This document shows positions 16,497-25,203 of a stretch of DNA of 37,034 nucleotides, piece after piece. The notes under the pieces were generated by a model that saw nothing but the letters and a program-made list of their open reading frames with translations, did not search any database and had not been told where the DNA came from. The DNA comes from Pseudomonas sp. GM74 (GTDB lineage: Bacteria > Pseudomonadota > Gammaproteobacteria > Pseudomonadales > Pseudomonadaceae), in NCBI RefSeq assembly GCF_000282455.1, contig NZ_AKJG01000113.1, positions 1 through 37,034 of the forward strand, given 5' to 3'. How positions within the stretch are numbered: the first letter of the stretch is position 1; every line of letters starts with the position of its first letter. The translations under genes were made by a program, and so were the position numbers.

Positions 16497-17105
16497 ATGA
16501 CAGCTCCACAGCGCCTCACCGACCGAAAACGCCAAGCGATCATTCAAGCCGCGATCAACGAATTCCGTGACAACGGTTTCGAAATCACCAGCATGGACAA
16601 GATTGCTGCCACTGCCGGCGTGTCGAAGCGCACGGTGTACAACCACTTCCCCAGCAAGGAAGAGTTGTTCACCGAAATCCTCAATCAGTTATGGATCCGG
16701 GTGACGGCAGAACAGGAAACGTCCTACCGTCCCGACTTGCCGTTGCGCGACCAATTGCGCGGGTTGCTGAAGGCCAAGCTGCAAATGTTGGGCGATGACA
16801 ATTTTCTCGATCTGGCACGGGTGGCGATAGCGGCGACGATTCATTCCCCGGAGCGGGCGCAGAATATGGTGGCCCGAATGGGCGAGCGCGAAGAGGGGCT
16901 GACGGTGTGGATTCGGGCCGCTCAAGCGGATGGCCGATTGAAGGCCGTGGCTCCCGAATTCGCTGCTCAACAGATCCATGGCCTGCTCAAGTCTTTTGCA
17001 TTCTGGCCGCAGATTTCCATGGGCAAGCCGGGCTTGCCACCCGATGAACAACACCAGGTGGCCGAATCCGCGCTGGACATGTTTCTGGCCTGCTATCAGG
17101 TGTAA
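16497..17105 (+). CDS. TetR/AcrR family transcriptional regulator
   Basis: A 202-residue regulator. The N-terminal TetR DNA-binding domain is clear at about residues 10-57: ITSMDKIAATAGVSKRTVYN followed by HFPSKEELF. The C-terminal ligand-binding domain is of the AefR/YbiH-like kind (ESALDMFLACYQ near the end). It is transcribed divergently from the MBL hydrolase and probably represses that gene and itself through the palindrome at 16,403. The ligand is not predictable. The ATG has only a weak GAAG-type binding site. Confidence 0.92.
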   Translation: MTAPQRLTDRKRQAIIQAAINEFRDNGFEITSMDKIAATAGVSKRTVYNHFPSKEELFTEILNQLWIRVTAEQETSYRPDLPLRDQLRGLLKAKLQMLGDDNFLDLARVAIAATIHSPERAQNMVARMGEREEGLTVWIRAAQADGRLKAVAPEFAAQQIHGLLKSFAFWPQISMGKPGLPPDEQHQVAESALDMFLACYQV

Positions 17106-17196
17106 TAAATGACAACATCGACGGCGGTGTCGAACGATTGATGGCTCTGATTTGAACGCCCCATGTGTTTCAGAATGAAACTGGCGCTGAACGGCT

Positions 17197-18060
17197 TCAC
17201 GGCAGTTTCAGCGCCCGCCCCAACTCATCGAACAACGTGACCACCGAGCGCAAGGCGCGGCAGTCGGGACGGGTCAGCAGCCACAGCGCGGTGTCGTAAC
17301 CGTGCAACGGCTCGCCCAGCGGCTGTAATCCGTCGCCGATCAAGAAGTCCGGCAACGCCGCTACACCCAATCCCGCCCTCACCAGCCCGGTCACCGAAAG
17401 CATGCTGTTGCAGCGATAGCCCGGCGTTACGCCCGGCAAGGCCTGGCGACGCCAGGTAACGGTCGGGTGATCTGGCAGGAAGTCATCCGGGGAAATCCAG
17501 GTCAATGAGGCCAGGTCTGTGGTGTTGACCGATTGCAGGTATCGCTCGCTGGCACACACGCGGTAAGAAATATCCGCCAGCCGCCGTCCCACCAAATGCT
17601 CCGGTGGCGTGCGGGTCAGGCGCAAGGCGATATCGGCATCCCGGCGGCTGAGATTGGCAAAATCATTGGACGTGCTGAGCTCGAGCGTCAGCGCCGGATA
17701 GTTCGGCATGAACTGCGCCAGCGCCGGCAACAGCAATTCTTGCAGGACAGAATCGGTACAGGTCAGGCGCACGATGCCGCTGATCACTTCACCGCCCAGC
17801 TCCACACCGATGCGCGCCGCCTCCAGCGCCTGCTCAGCGCGCTCGGCCTGCTCGGCCAGGGACTGCGCCAAGGTGGTGGGCAGGTAACCGGCGCGGCTTT
17901 TTTCGAACAGTTGCTGGCCCAGTGCAGCCTCCAGCCGGCGCACCGCGCGAAACACCGTCGAGACATCCACCTTCAGCAGTTGCGCGGCCCGGGCCAGAGA
18001 GCCGCCGCGCACCAATGCGAGGATCAGGGCCAGGTCCGCGTAATCGAGTCGATATTGCAT
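17197..18060 (-). CDS. LysR family transcriptional regulator
   Basis: A 287-residue LysR-type regulator. The winged HTH covers about residues 4-63 (LARAAQLLKVDVSTVFRAVR, then LEAALGQQLFEK). The co-inducer domain follows and includes VVGRRLADISYR-like and LGVAALPDFLIGD segments. I start at ATG 18060; a longer frame to 18,321 would run through the divergent gene. It faces away from the GATase-like gene at 18,154 and probably controls that two-gene operon. Two ACGCCAAT direct repeats 21 bases apart lie in the shared region. Confidence 0.9.
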   Translation of the reverse strand: MQYRLDYADLALILALVRGGSLARAAQLLKVDVSTVFRAVRRLEAALGQQLFEKSRAGYLPTTLAQSLAEQAERAEQALEAARIGVELGGEVISGIVRLTCTDSVLQELLLPALAQFMPNYPALTLELSTSNDFANLSRRDADIALRLTRTPPEHLVGRRLADISYRVCASERYLQSVNTTDLASLTWISPDDFLPDHPTVTWRRQALPGVTPGYRCNSMLSVTGLVRAGLGVAALPDFLIGDGLQPLGEPLHGYDTALWLLTRPDCRALRSVVTLFDELGRALKLP

Positions 18061-18083
18061 GGCTGCATTGATCACTTGGGAAA

Positions 18084-18112
18084 ACGCCAATATTGAGTGC
18101 GTGAACGCCAAT
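18084..18112. promoter_or_regulatory. Direct repeats ACGCCAAT, candidate LysR site
   Basis: ACGCCAAT occurs at 18,084-18,091 and 18,105-18,112, so the starts are exactly 21 bases (two helical turns) apart. Both are between the divergent LysR gene and the GATase-like operon, suggesting a regulator binding one DNA face. Confidence 0.4.
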
Positions 18113-18153
18113 CTATAGTGGGCCTCAGGAATCAACAAGTGCAGAGGCCCCAC

Positions 18154-18861
18154 ATGGAAACCAGCCCGATTCGCATCGCCCTGATCGGCGACTACGACCC
18201 GCAAGTCACCGCCCACCAGGCCATTCCCGTCGCCCTCGAAATAATCGCCGGACACAGTGGCCTGGACCTGCAATGGCAATGGTTGGCCACCGATGAAATC
18301 CACGCCGAAACGCCGCTGCATACATTCGATGGATTCTGGTGCGTACCGGCCAGCCCTTATCGCAGCGCGGACGGCGCATTAAAAGCGATCCGCTTTGCCC
18401 GCGAACAACTGCGACCTTTCCTCGGCACCTGCGGTGGTTTTCAACACGCGGTGCTGGAATATGCACGCAATGTGCTGGGCTGGTCGGATGCCGAACACGG
18501 CGAGACGGCGCCCGATGCAGCGCGGGCGCTGCTGACGCCACTGTCGTGCGCGCTGGTTGAAGCGGTCGATACGATTGAATTGCTTGAGGGTTCGTTGCTC
18601 GCCAGGGCGTACGAAAGCACCGAGATTCGTGAAGGCTATCGCTGTCGCTTTGGGGTGAATCCGCAGTTCGAAGGGGAGTTGCTCAAACGCGAACTTCACG
18701 CTGTCGGCCACGATTCGGAACACGGACTGCGGGCGGTCGAACTCAGCGGTCATCCGTTCTTTGTCGCGACCTTGTTTCAGCCCGAGCGGGCGGCACTCGG
18801 GGGCGTCTTGCCGCCGCTGGTTGGCGCCTTTGTCGAAGCCTGTGCGGGGCGCTCGTCATGA
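18154..18861 (+). CDS. CTP synthase C-terminal-like class I glutamine amidotransferase protein
   Basis: A 235-residue protein resembling the glutaminase half of CTP synthase, of the family called CTP synthase C-terminal region-related. The nucleophile elbow is FLGTCGGFQH with Cys93. The end has HPFFVATLFQPE (200-211). In true class I amidotransferases this last motif is HPE; here it is QPE, so the usual catalytic His is absent. The N-terminal synthetase half is missing. ATG 18154 has AGAGG upstream. The stop overlaps the ATG of the ABM gene (ATGA), so they form an operon divergent from the LysR regulator. Substrate and reaction are unknown. Confidence 0.82.
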   Translation: METSPIRIALIGDYDPQVTAHQAIPVALEIIAGHSGLDLQWQWLATDEIHAETPLHTFDGFWCVPASPYRSADGALKAIRFAREQLRPFLGTCGGFQHAVLEYARNVLGWSDAEHGETAPDAARALLTPLSCALVEAVDTIELLEGSLLARAYESTEIREGYRCRFGVNPQFEGELLKRELHAVGHDSEHGLRAVELSGHPFFVATLFQPERAALGGVLPPLVGAFVEACAGRSS

Positions 18862-19181
18862 TCGCCGATACGCCAACGGCGCCTTATTACGCGGTGATCT
18901 TCACCTCGCTGCACACCGAGGGCGATCAGGGTTATGCCGAAGCGGCCGCAAGGATGCTGGAGCTCGCCCGTGAACAGCCGGGGTTTCTCGGAGTGGAATC
19001 GGCTCGGGGTGAGGATGGGTTGGGAATAACCGTGTCGTATTGGGCCAGTGAGGCGGCGATTCTGGCGTGGAAGCATCATCCTGAGCATACGGCGATTCGC
19101 GAGCGTGGGCGTTCGACCTGGTATGCGCGGTGTCATACGCGGGTGTGCCGGGTTGAGCGGGCCTACGGGTTCAGTCTGTAA
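18858..19181 (+). CDS. Antibiotic biosynthesis monooxygenase (ABM) domain protein
   Basis: A 107-residue small ferredoxin-like-fold protein of the ABM family, which includes cofactor-free monooxygenases and heme or quinone degrading enzymes. The pattern YYAVIFTSL, then EQPGFLGVESARGEDG, then YWASEAAILAWKHHPEH is typical of the stress-responsive ABM type. It is translationally coupled to the GATase-like gene by an ATGA overlap. The active residue is not evident, and the actual reaction is unknown. Confidence 0.87.
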   Translation: MIADTPTAPYYAVIFTSLHTEGDQGYAEAAARMLELAREQPGFLGVESARGEDGLGITVSYWASEAAILAWKHHPEHTAIRERGRSTWYARCHTRVCRVERAYGFSL

Positions 19182-19205
19182 ATGATGCGGTGTTCTTGAG
19201 GCCGT

Positions 19206-19280
19206 CTTCGCGGGCAAGCCCGCTCCCACAAGGATTAATGGCTGCACACGAAACCTGTGGGAGCGGGCTTGCCCGCGAAG
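19206..19280. repeat. REP inverted pair
   Basis: Two opposed REP hairpins (TTCGCGGGCAAGCCCGCTCC and its complement) are separated by about 20 bases. They lie between the ABM gene and the convergent gene ending at 19,306. Confidence 0.92.
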
Positions 19281-19305
19281 AGGCCCGAACAGTCACCGCA
19301 AGAAC

Positions 19306-19632
19306 TCAACCCTGAACCAGACTGCGAACCGCCGATATCTCCGGCACTTCCCGCCGGTTCATATACACCCGCAACGGCTCGGTGATGTTGATCCGCTCAT
19401 CGATGTTCTGGTCCAGCAGCAACTGAATCAATTCGCGCTTGAGCGTCATGGCCTGCCCAGGCCCCACGCCCCAAACGAACTCGCTGGTCGGGATGATGCC
19501 GTCGTCCGCCACGTCCATGCCGAACGAGTCTTCGCTGAAGCGCACGAGGTAGTGGCCGGTCTTGCGGTTGAGGCCGACGAAGCCTTTGAGTTGGTCGGCA
19601 GCCTGGCAGATGAGCTGGGAAGTGATGCGCAT
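19306..19632 (-). CDS. Conserved hypothetical protein (108 aa)
   Basis: A 108-residue soluble protein beginning MRITSQLICQAADQLKGF, with a beta-hairpin-like middle (NRKTGHYLVRFSEDSFGMDV) and a helical C terminus. The ATG has a GGGG run eight bases upstream. I know similar proteins only as uncharacterised Pseudomonas proteins. It stands alone, divergent from the glycerophosphodiesterase gene, with about 211 bases between them. Confidence 0.68.
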   Translation of the reverse strand: MRITSQLICQAADQLKGFVGLNRKTGHYLVRFSEDSFGMDVADDGIIPTSEFVWGVGPGQAMTLKRELIQLLLDQNIDERINITEPLRVYMNRREVPEISAVRSLVQG

Positions 19633-19843
19633 GGTAAACCCCGCAATGGTGATCGTTGGTTTGCACGCAGGGCCTGCGTTTCCCTCTGCCGGGGAAATTG
19701 CAGGGCCCCAGCGTACTGCATACGGGCGCACAAAAGCGCTGACGAAAATCAGCTTTCGACAGGTTTATGTCGGTCTGGCGATAGCGTCTGCAAAGATGAA
19801 TTGTTAAAAGGGACCGCTCACTTATTGCGAAAGGATCTCGACC

Positions 19844-20971
19844 ATGCCCGCAACCTTTACCAAAAGCGCCCTGTTATTGAGCCTGTTGCTCGGTCTCGGC
19901 CACGCACAGGCCGCCAGCGAACCGAGCCCCTCGGCACTGGCGACCCGCTTGGGCATTCCGCATCCAGCGGTGATCGCCCACCGTGGCGCGTCTTTCGACG
20001 CGCCGGAATCCACCGCCGCCGCCTACAAGACGGCCCGCGACCTGGGCGCCGACTACCTGGAACTGGATCTGCAGCGCAGCAAGGATGGCGTGCTGTTTGC
20101 CCTGCACGACAACAATCTGCAACGCACCACCGACGTCGCTACAAAATTCCCCGCGCGCAAGGACAGCCCCGCCAATGCGTTCACCATGGCCGAACTGAAA
20201 ACCCTGGACGCCGGCAGCTGGTTCAATGCCGCGTACCCGGATCGCGCGCGTCCGGCCTTTGCGGGCCTGAAGATTCTGACCCTTGATGAAATCATCGACA
20301 TCGCCGAGGGCAACAGCTTGCACAAGCCCGGCCTGTACATCGAGACCAAGGAGCCCAAGCAGTTCCCCGGCATCGAACGCGACCTCAAGGAAAAACTTCA
20401 GGACCGGGGCTGGCTGAGCCCGACCGCATCGAAACTGGCAAAAAGCGAGCTTGCGGTTGGCCAGGGCAAAGGCAAGGTGGTCCTGCAGACCTTCGAGAAG
20501 AGCAGCCTCGAACTGCTGCAAATGGAAATGCCGAAGGTGCCGAAGATCCTGCTGCTGTGGGTCGGTGAAGGCAGTATCGAACCCAAATCCAAGGTGACAT
20601 TTGCCGAGTCCGGCGAAAAGGATAAAGCCGCTTACTACGCCAAACAGCAACCAAAGGACAAAGCCGAATTCCAGAACTGGGTCGACTACGCCAAGGCCCA
20701 GGGCGCCATCGGCACCGGCCCGTCCGCCGCACTGACCCAGGGTGGCGACCAGAGCTACTCGGACCTGGTGCAACCCTGGATGAACCAGTACACCCACGAC
20801 CAGGGCCTGCTGGTGCACGTCTACACCATCGACGATGCGGTGGACTACCGGAAAGTCATGGACGCCGGTGTCGACGGCATCTTCACCAACCGCGCCAGTG
20901 AGTTGTTGAAGTTCTATAAACGCCCGGCGTCGGCGAGTGTGGCGCAGGTGCTACAGAACAACGGCTACTGA
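19844..20971 (+). CDS. glpQ: Periplasmic glycerophosphodiester phosphodiesterase
   Basis: A 375-residue GDPD enzyme that hydrolyses glycerophosphodiesters to glycerol-3-phosphate and an alcohol. Residues 1-24 are a signal peptide (KSALLLSLLLGLGHAQA then cleavage), placing it in the periplasm. The active site is clear: AHRGASFDAPEST with His46-Arg47 and Glu55, ELDLQRSKDG with Glu73 and Asp75, and HDNNLQRTTD with His88. AAGGA precedes the ATG. The length fits GlpQ-type enzymes. No glycerol-3-phosphate transporter is adjacent. Confidence 0.93.
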   Translation: MPATFTKSALLLSLLLGLGHAQAASEPSPSALATRLGIPHPAVIAHRGASFDAPESTAAAYKTARDLGADYLELDLQRSKDGVLFALHDNNLQRTTDVATKFPARKDSPANAFTMAELKTLDAGSWFNAAYPDRARPAFAGLKILTLDEIIDIAEGNSLHKPGLYIETKEPKQFPGIERDLKEKLQDRGWLSPTASKLAKSELAVGQGKGKVVLQTFEKSSLELLQMEMPKVPKILLLWVGEGSIEPKSKVTFAESGEKDKAAYYAKQQPKDKAEFQNWVDYAKAQGAIGTGPSAALTQGGDQSYSDLVQPWMNQYTHDQGLLVHVYTIDDAVDYRKVMDAGVDGIFTNRASELLKFYKRPASASVAQVLQNNGY

Positions 20972-20990
20972 TCCAGAGTCGCGCAAAACC

Positions 20991-21084
20991 CTGTGGGAGC
21001 GTGACTTGCCCGCGAAGAGGCCATCAGCTTCAACATCAACGTTGACTGACACTCCGCTTTCGCGGGCAAGCCACGCTCCCACAG
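20991..21084. repeat. REP inverted pair, variant sequence
   Basis: Opposed hairpins CTGTGGGAGCGTGACTTGCC and its complement. The stem reads GCGTGACTTGCCCGCG instead of the usual GCGGGCTTGCCCGCG, and the partner carries the matching change (GCAAGCCACGCTCC). It lies between glpQ and the PepSY gene. Confidence 0.88.
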
Positions 21085-21181
21085 TGGGTTGATGCAGGAC
21101 ATGACGGAGGTTTTAAGGGTGGCTTAAGTTACAAAAGCTAACCTGATCTCACTTGAACAGATCACCCAAGGAAAGAAGCCC

Positions 21182-21487
21182 ATGAAGACTCTGACTGCTT
21201 TGTTTACCGCTGCAACCCTGACCCTCACTGCCGGTCTGGCCCAGGCCGACGTGCGCGTGGATGAGATCCCGCAACTGGTCAAGGACGGCAAGATCAAGCC
21301 CCTGGAAGATCTGAACAAGATCGCTCTGGATCTGCATCCAGGCGCAACGATCACCAAAACCGAGCTGGATAACCATTTCAATGGTTACGAGTATGAGATC
21401 GAGTTGCGCGACGCCAAGAACGTCGAATGGGATGTGGACATCGATGCCTCTAATGGCAAGGTCCTGAAAAACAAGCAAGACACGTAA
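21182..21487 (+). CDS. Secreted PepSY domain protein
   Basis: A 101-residue exported protein. Residues 1-22 form a signal peptide (ALFTAATLTLTAGLAQA). The mature part is a single PepSY domain with repeating beta-alpha pattern and the ending YEIELRDAKNVEWDVDIDAS. PepSY proteins of this size are periplasmic and are often linked to peptidase inhibition or signalling. AAGGAAAG lies upstream of the ATG. It ends 13 bases before a strong bidirectional terminator. No two-component partner is adjacent here. Confidence 0.87.
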   Translation: MKTLTALFTAATLTLTAGLAQADVRVDEIPQLVKDGKIKPLEDLNKIALDLHPGATITKTELDNHFNGYEYEIELRDAKNVEWDVDIDASNGKVLKNKQDT

Positions 21488-21500
21488 TCACAACACCCAC

Positions 21501-21535
21501 AAAAGCCGCACGTTCTGACGATCGTGCGGCTTTTT
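21501..21535. terminator. Bidirectional rho-independent terminator
   Basis: Arms GCCGCACG (21,505-21,512) and CGTGCGGC (21,523-21,530) are bounded by AAAA and TTTTT. It can stop the PepSY transcript and the convergent chemoreceptor transcript ending at 21,540. Confidence 0.9.
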
Positions 21536-21539
21536 GCGT

Positions 21540-23165
21540 TTAAGCGCTCAAGCGTGCCGTCACCTCGTTCAACTGCCCCGACAAGCCGTGCAGGTTGGTA
21601 CTGGCCGCTTCAGTGCGCTGCACGTTGTCCAGGTTGGTGCTGGCGATGCTGGTGATCTCGGTGAGGTTGCGCGAGATGTCTTCGGCCACCGAGGTCTGCT
21701 CTTCGGCGGCAGTGGCGATCTGGCGGTTCATGTCGCGGATGGCTTCCACGGCCAGGGTGATGCGCTCGAGCATGGCGCCGGCCTCGGTCACTTGCTGCAC
21801 GCTTTGTTCGCTGCGTGACTGACCGCTTTCAATCGCCTGGGCCGCTTCGATTGCACCGGTCTGCACGGTCTGGATGATCTGGTTGATCTCGATGATCGAC
21901 GCCGCCGTGCGCTGGGCCAGGCTGCGCACTTCATCGGCCACCACCGCGAATCCGCGTCCGGCCTCACCGGCGCGGGCCGCTTCGATGGCTGCGTTGAGTG
22001 CCAGCAGGTTGGTCTGTTCGGCGATGCCGCGAATCACTTCCAGGACCTTGCCGATGCGCCCGCTGTCGGTTTCCAGTTGGCGGATGACCGTGGCGGTGTT
22101 GGCGATTTCGCCGCGCATCCGGGTGATGGTGTGGATGGTGCCCTGCATGACTTTTTCGCCCTGCTGGGCGGACTGGTCGGCATCGTCGGCGGCCCGCGCC
22201 GCTTCGGCGGCATGTCGGGCGACTTCCTGTGCCGTAGCGGACATTTCGTTCATCGCCGTGGCCACCTGATCGGTGCGGTTGAACTGCTCATTGGTACCGC
22301 CAGCCATTACGGTGGCGATCGCGTTCAACTCACCGCTGGCGCTGTCCAGGTCCGACGCGCTGCGCTGCAAACGGCTGAAGGTTTCGGCGAGGAAATCGCG
22401 CAGGGTGTTGGCGGCCATCGCCAGTTTGCCCAACTCGTCCTGACGGGTACTGGCCACGCGTTCGGCAATACGACCCTGGCTGAGTTGCGCCACGTATTCG
22501 ATCAGTTTGCGGATCGGCTCGACCAGGTTGCGGTTGACCAGCCACAGGCTCAGCAGGCCGATCAGCCCCCCCGAAACCAGCATCACGACCAGCCCCAGCA
22601 ACACCGTGCGATCGGCACTGGCGCTGATCAGTGTCGATTGCTCGGCACCCTGCTTGCGCAACTCGCTGACCAGTTCGCTCATCTGATCGCTGGCCGCGCG
22701 GTCCACGCCCTTGACCGCCGCGTCGCCCGCCGCAGGGTCACCACCGGCGGCCACGAACGCGTCCCGGCCCTTCTGATAGGCCGCGCCCAACTGGCGATGT
22801 TCATCACGCAAGCGCTCGATGCGGCTCTTGAGTTGCGGCTCGATGCCCTTCTGCGCGGCCAGCTCGCCGAGGATGTTTTGCACATCGCGCTGACGCGCCT
22901 CGAATTGCCCCCAGTACTTGCTCAGGTCCGCCGGTTGCTTGCCGCGCAGCAGGACGTTTTTCCACTCCTGCACCTGCACCTTGAATTGCAGGTTGGCTTC
23001 ATCGATCAATTGCGAAGTATGCAGCGGGCCTTCGATCAGATTGGCGTAGCTCTGCACGCCGCTGGACAGGAAGTGAAAGCACGCCAGGGCGATCAACAGC
23101 ATCGCCAGCAGGCTGCCACTCAGCAGGGCGAGAATTTGTGCTCTCAGGGACTTTTGCAAAAGCAT
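21540..23165 (-). CDS. Methyl-accepting chemotaxis protein
   Basis: A 541-residue transmembrane chemoreceptor. TM1 is at about 11-32. A periplasmic helical sensor runs from 33 to 186, containing the QEWKNVLLRG motif common in four-helix-bundle sensors, followed by TM2 at about 187-210. HAMP covers about 211-265, and the signalling domain continues to the end. The hairpin tip (IAEQTNLLALNAAIEAARAG, 381-400) is canonical. The start at ATG 23165 is chosen because it leads straight into the N-terminal hydrophobic span; its binding site is weak. It has no CheB/R neighbours and no visible C-terminal tether pentapeptide. The ligand is unknown. Confidence 0.93.
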   Translation of the reverse strand: MLLQKSLRAQILALLSGSLLAMLLIALACFHFLSSGVQSYANLIEGPLHTSQLIDEANLQFKVQVQEWKNVLLRGKQPADLSKYWGQFEARQRDVQNILGELAAQKGIEPQLKSRIERLRDEHRQLGAAYQKGRDAFVAAGGDPAAGDAAVKGVDRAASDQMSELVSELRKQGAEQSTLISASADRTVLLGLVVMLVSGGLIGLLSLWLVNRNLVEPIRKLIEYVAQLSQGRIAERVASTRQDELGKLAMAANTLRDFLAETFSRLQRSASDLDSASGELNAIATVMAGGTNEQFNRTDQVATAMNEMSATAQEVARHAAEAARAADDADQSAQQGEKVMQGTIHTITRMRGEIANTATVIRQLETDSGRIGKVLEVIRGIAEQTNLLALNAAIEAARAGEAGRGFAVVADEVRSLAQRTAASIIEINQIIQTVQTGAIEAAQAIESGQSRSEQSVQQVTEAGAMLERITLAVEAIRDMNRQIATAAEEQTSVAEDISRNLTEITSIASTNLDNVQRTEAASTNLHGLSGQLNEVTARLSA

Positions 23166-23422
23166 CGCAGGGTACTCATGACAGGAATGAGGCACGCCCG
23201 TTAAGGCGTGAAAAGTGTCCGGACATCCCTGTCTGCGGTCCCGGCCAATGCCGGCGGCGCGCAACTTAACCCAAGCGTGATCGGCTAGTCAGAGCGGTTC
23301 TTGAGGAAATCCCGACCGCCGGTAGAACAATCGTTTGCGCTAACTTTATCGTCACAAAACCGACATCTGCCCTTGCGATGATGCGGCTCAAGTGAACCTG
23401 TAAACCAGCCATAACCTGTCCT

Positions 23423-23564
23423 GTAGCAGCTGGCGAAGCCTGCGTTCGGACGCAGCAGTCGTCAACTTGAACACGCGGTCTTCCAATGGAAATGCATTGC
23501 CTGATTTCACGACTGCTGCGTCCGAACGCGGCCCGAGCCGAACGCAGGCTTCGCCAGCTGCTAC
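23423..23564. repeat. Long inverted repeat, GTAGCAGCTGGCGAAGCC family, asymmetric copy
   Basis: Left arm GTAGCAGCTGGCGAAGCCTG... reappears as its complement on the right. The right arm has an extra 16 bases (GGCCCGAGCCGAACGC) that partly duplicate CCGAACGC. This is the same family as the element at 35,578. It lies between the divergent chemoreceptor and ZntB genes. The rest of this 434-base gap holds no gene I can support. Confidence 0.85.
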
Positions 23565-23599
23565 ACAAGAGCGATAGAGCCCTCCCCTTGCGAGTCCTC

Positions 23600-24622
23600 A
23601 TGAACCACAGCATCGATCAAAGCCATCGCGACACGGATCTGTTCGGCCTGCTTTACGGTTTCAGTTTTCGCCCCGGTGAGGCAGGTCGGGAAATCAATTC
23701 CGCCGAGGCCTTGCAGTACCTGCAACAGCCGGAGAGCGACGAGCAATTTCTCTGGCTGCACCTGAACCTGGCCCACGCCGCGTGCGAGCGCTGGATGAAG
23801 AGCCATCTGGAGTTGCCCGAAGAATTTTTCGAAGCGCTGCACGAAGGCTCGCGCTCGACGCGCATCGAGCATGTCGACTCCGCGTTGCTGGCGGTGGTCA
23901 ACGACGTGGTGTTCAACCTCAGCAACATGGTCTCCTCGGATGTATCGACCCTGTGGGTGTGCGCCCGCAGTCAATTGATCATCAGCGCCCGCCTGCAACC
24001 GCTGCACTCGGTGGACAAACTGCGCTCGTCGGTGAAGGCCCGGGAGTGCTTTCGCTCCCCGCTGGAATTGCTGGTGCATCTGCTGCGCGACCAGGGTGAA
24101 GTGCTGACCCAGATCGTGCGCAAGACCAGCCAGAGCGTGGATCAGATCGAAGACGAATTGCTCTCCTCGCGGCTGTCGACCAACCGCGCTGAACTGGGCG
24201 CCAATCGCCGGGTGCTGGTGCGATTGCAACGGCTGCTGGCGCTGGAGCCGGGCTCGTTGCTGCGCCTGCTCAACCGGCCGCCGCAATGGCTGCAAAAGGA
24301 AGACGTGAAGGAGCTGCGCAAATCCACCGAAGAGTTCGCACTGATCATCAACGACCTCACGGCGCTGGGTGAGCGGATCAAGCTGTTGCAGGAAGAGATC
24401 GCCGCCAACATCAACGAACAGACCAACCGCACGCTGTTCACCCTGACGGTGGTGACAGTGCTGGCGCTGCCGATCAACATCATCGCCGGTTTCTTCGGCA
24501 TGAACGTCGGCGGCATTCCGCTGGCCGAGGATCCGGAGGGTTTCTGGATTCTGGTGGCGCTGGTCGCGACCTTTACCGTGATTGCCGGGCGTTGGGCGTT
24601 TCGCAAACAGCAGGATTATTGA
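23600..24622 (+). CDS. zntB: ZntB-like CorA family zinc/divalent cation transporter
   Basis: A 340-residue CorA-superfamily transporter. The large N-terminal cytoplasmic domain (about 1-275) is helical near its end (ERIKLLQEEIAANINEQTNR). Two C-terminal spans flank the signature GMNVGGIPL, the GMN selectivity motif with the ZntB-type continuation. The protein ends FRKQQDY. I start at ATG 23600; an in-frame upstream reading from 23,486 would translate the inverted repeat and is rejected. The ZntB subgroup imports zinc by family assignment. The neighbours do not refine this. Confidence 0.88.
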   Translation: MNHSIDQSHRDTDLFGLLYGFSFRPGEAGREINSAEALQYLQQPESDEQFLWLHLNLAHAACERWMKSHLELPEEFFEALHEGSRSTRIEHVDSALLAVVNDVVFNLSNMVSSDVSTLWVCARSQLIISARLQPLHSVDKLRSSVKARECFRSPLELLVHLLRDQGEVLTQIVRKTSQSVDQIEDELLSSRLSTNRAELGANRRVLVRLQRLLALEPGSLLRLLNRPPQWLQKEDVKELRKSTEEFALIINDLTALGERIKLLQEEIAANINEQTNRTLFTLTVVTVLALPINIIAGFFGMNVGGIPLAEDPEGFWILVALVATFTVIAGRWAFRKQQDY

Positions 24623-24676
24623 CGTCTGCCAACCCCTGTGGCGAGGAAGCAAGCGCCCTCGCCACAAAAACGGTAC

Positions 24677-25111
24677 TCAGCAAACCTCGCGAGTCACCAG
24701 CATCCGCTCCCGAACCACGTCATACGCCCAGTGGTAGACGTAGGTGTAGGGCAGGAAGAACAGCAACACGCCGATATCCAGCACGAACGCTTGCCACAGG
24801 CTGACATTCAGCCACCAGGCGATCAGCGGTACGCCCAGGGCCACCAGTCCGCCTTCGAACAACAGCGCATGCACCACGCGGACCCAGGCGTTGTGTGCGA
24901 TGGCAAAGCGCTTGAGCAGCCGATCGAACAGACCGTTGAAGACCACGTTCCAGGCCAGGGCCAGGCCGGCAATGAGGACGGTGACCATGCCCATTTCCAG
25001 CATCGGTTTCTTCATGATCCAGGCCAGCAACGGGGTACAGATCAGGATGGCCAGCAGTTCAAAGCCGATGGCTTGAAAAATACGTTCAGTAATGGATTTG
25101 TTGGCGCTCAT
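24677..25111 (-). CDS. PACE family multidrug/biocide efflux transporter
   Basis: A 144-residue inner-membrane protein with four hydrophobic spans in two tandem repeats, matching the bacterial transmembrane pair domain of PACE (AceI-type) pumps. Repeat 1 begins ERIFQAIGFELLAILI with the conserved Glu in the first span; repeat 2 begins RVVHALLFEGGLVALG. ATG 25111 follows GGAG by seven bases. PACE pumps export biocides such as chlorhexidine and short diamines in proton exchange. A divergent LysR gene starts 92 bases away, the same arrangement as AceI and its regulator. Confidence 0.9.
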   Translation of the reverse strand: MSANKSITERIFQAIGFELLAILICTPLLAWIMKKPMLEMGMVTVLIAGLALAWNVVFNGLFDRLLKRFAIAHNAWVRVVHALLFEGGLVALGVPLIAWWLNVSLWQAFVLDIGVLLFFLPYTYVYHWAYDVVRERMLVTREVC

Positions 25112-25203
25112 GGCCGAACTCCCTTGAGTGACTGTGTGGTTGCCATGATCCGTCATCACGTCGATACTTCATAACCAATAACCATCGATCAAGGCGATAG
25201 TTC

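Noticed and set aside
22077..23204. Long open frame antisense to the chemoreceptor gene (375 codons)
   Set aside because: It lies opposite a well-supported MCP and has low-complexity His/Gln/Arg-rich translation typical of GC-rich antisense frames.
23561..24667. 368-codon frame opposite the ZntB-like gene
   Set aside because: It mirrors the real gene and has no binding site or family match.
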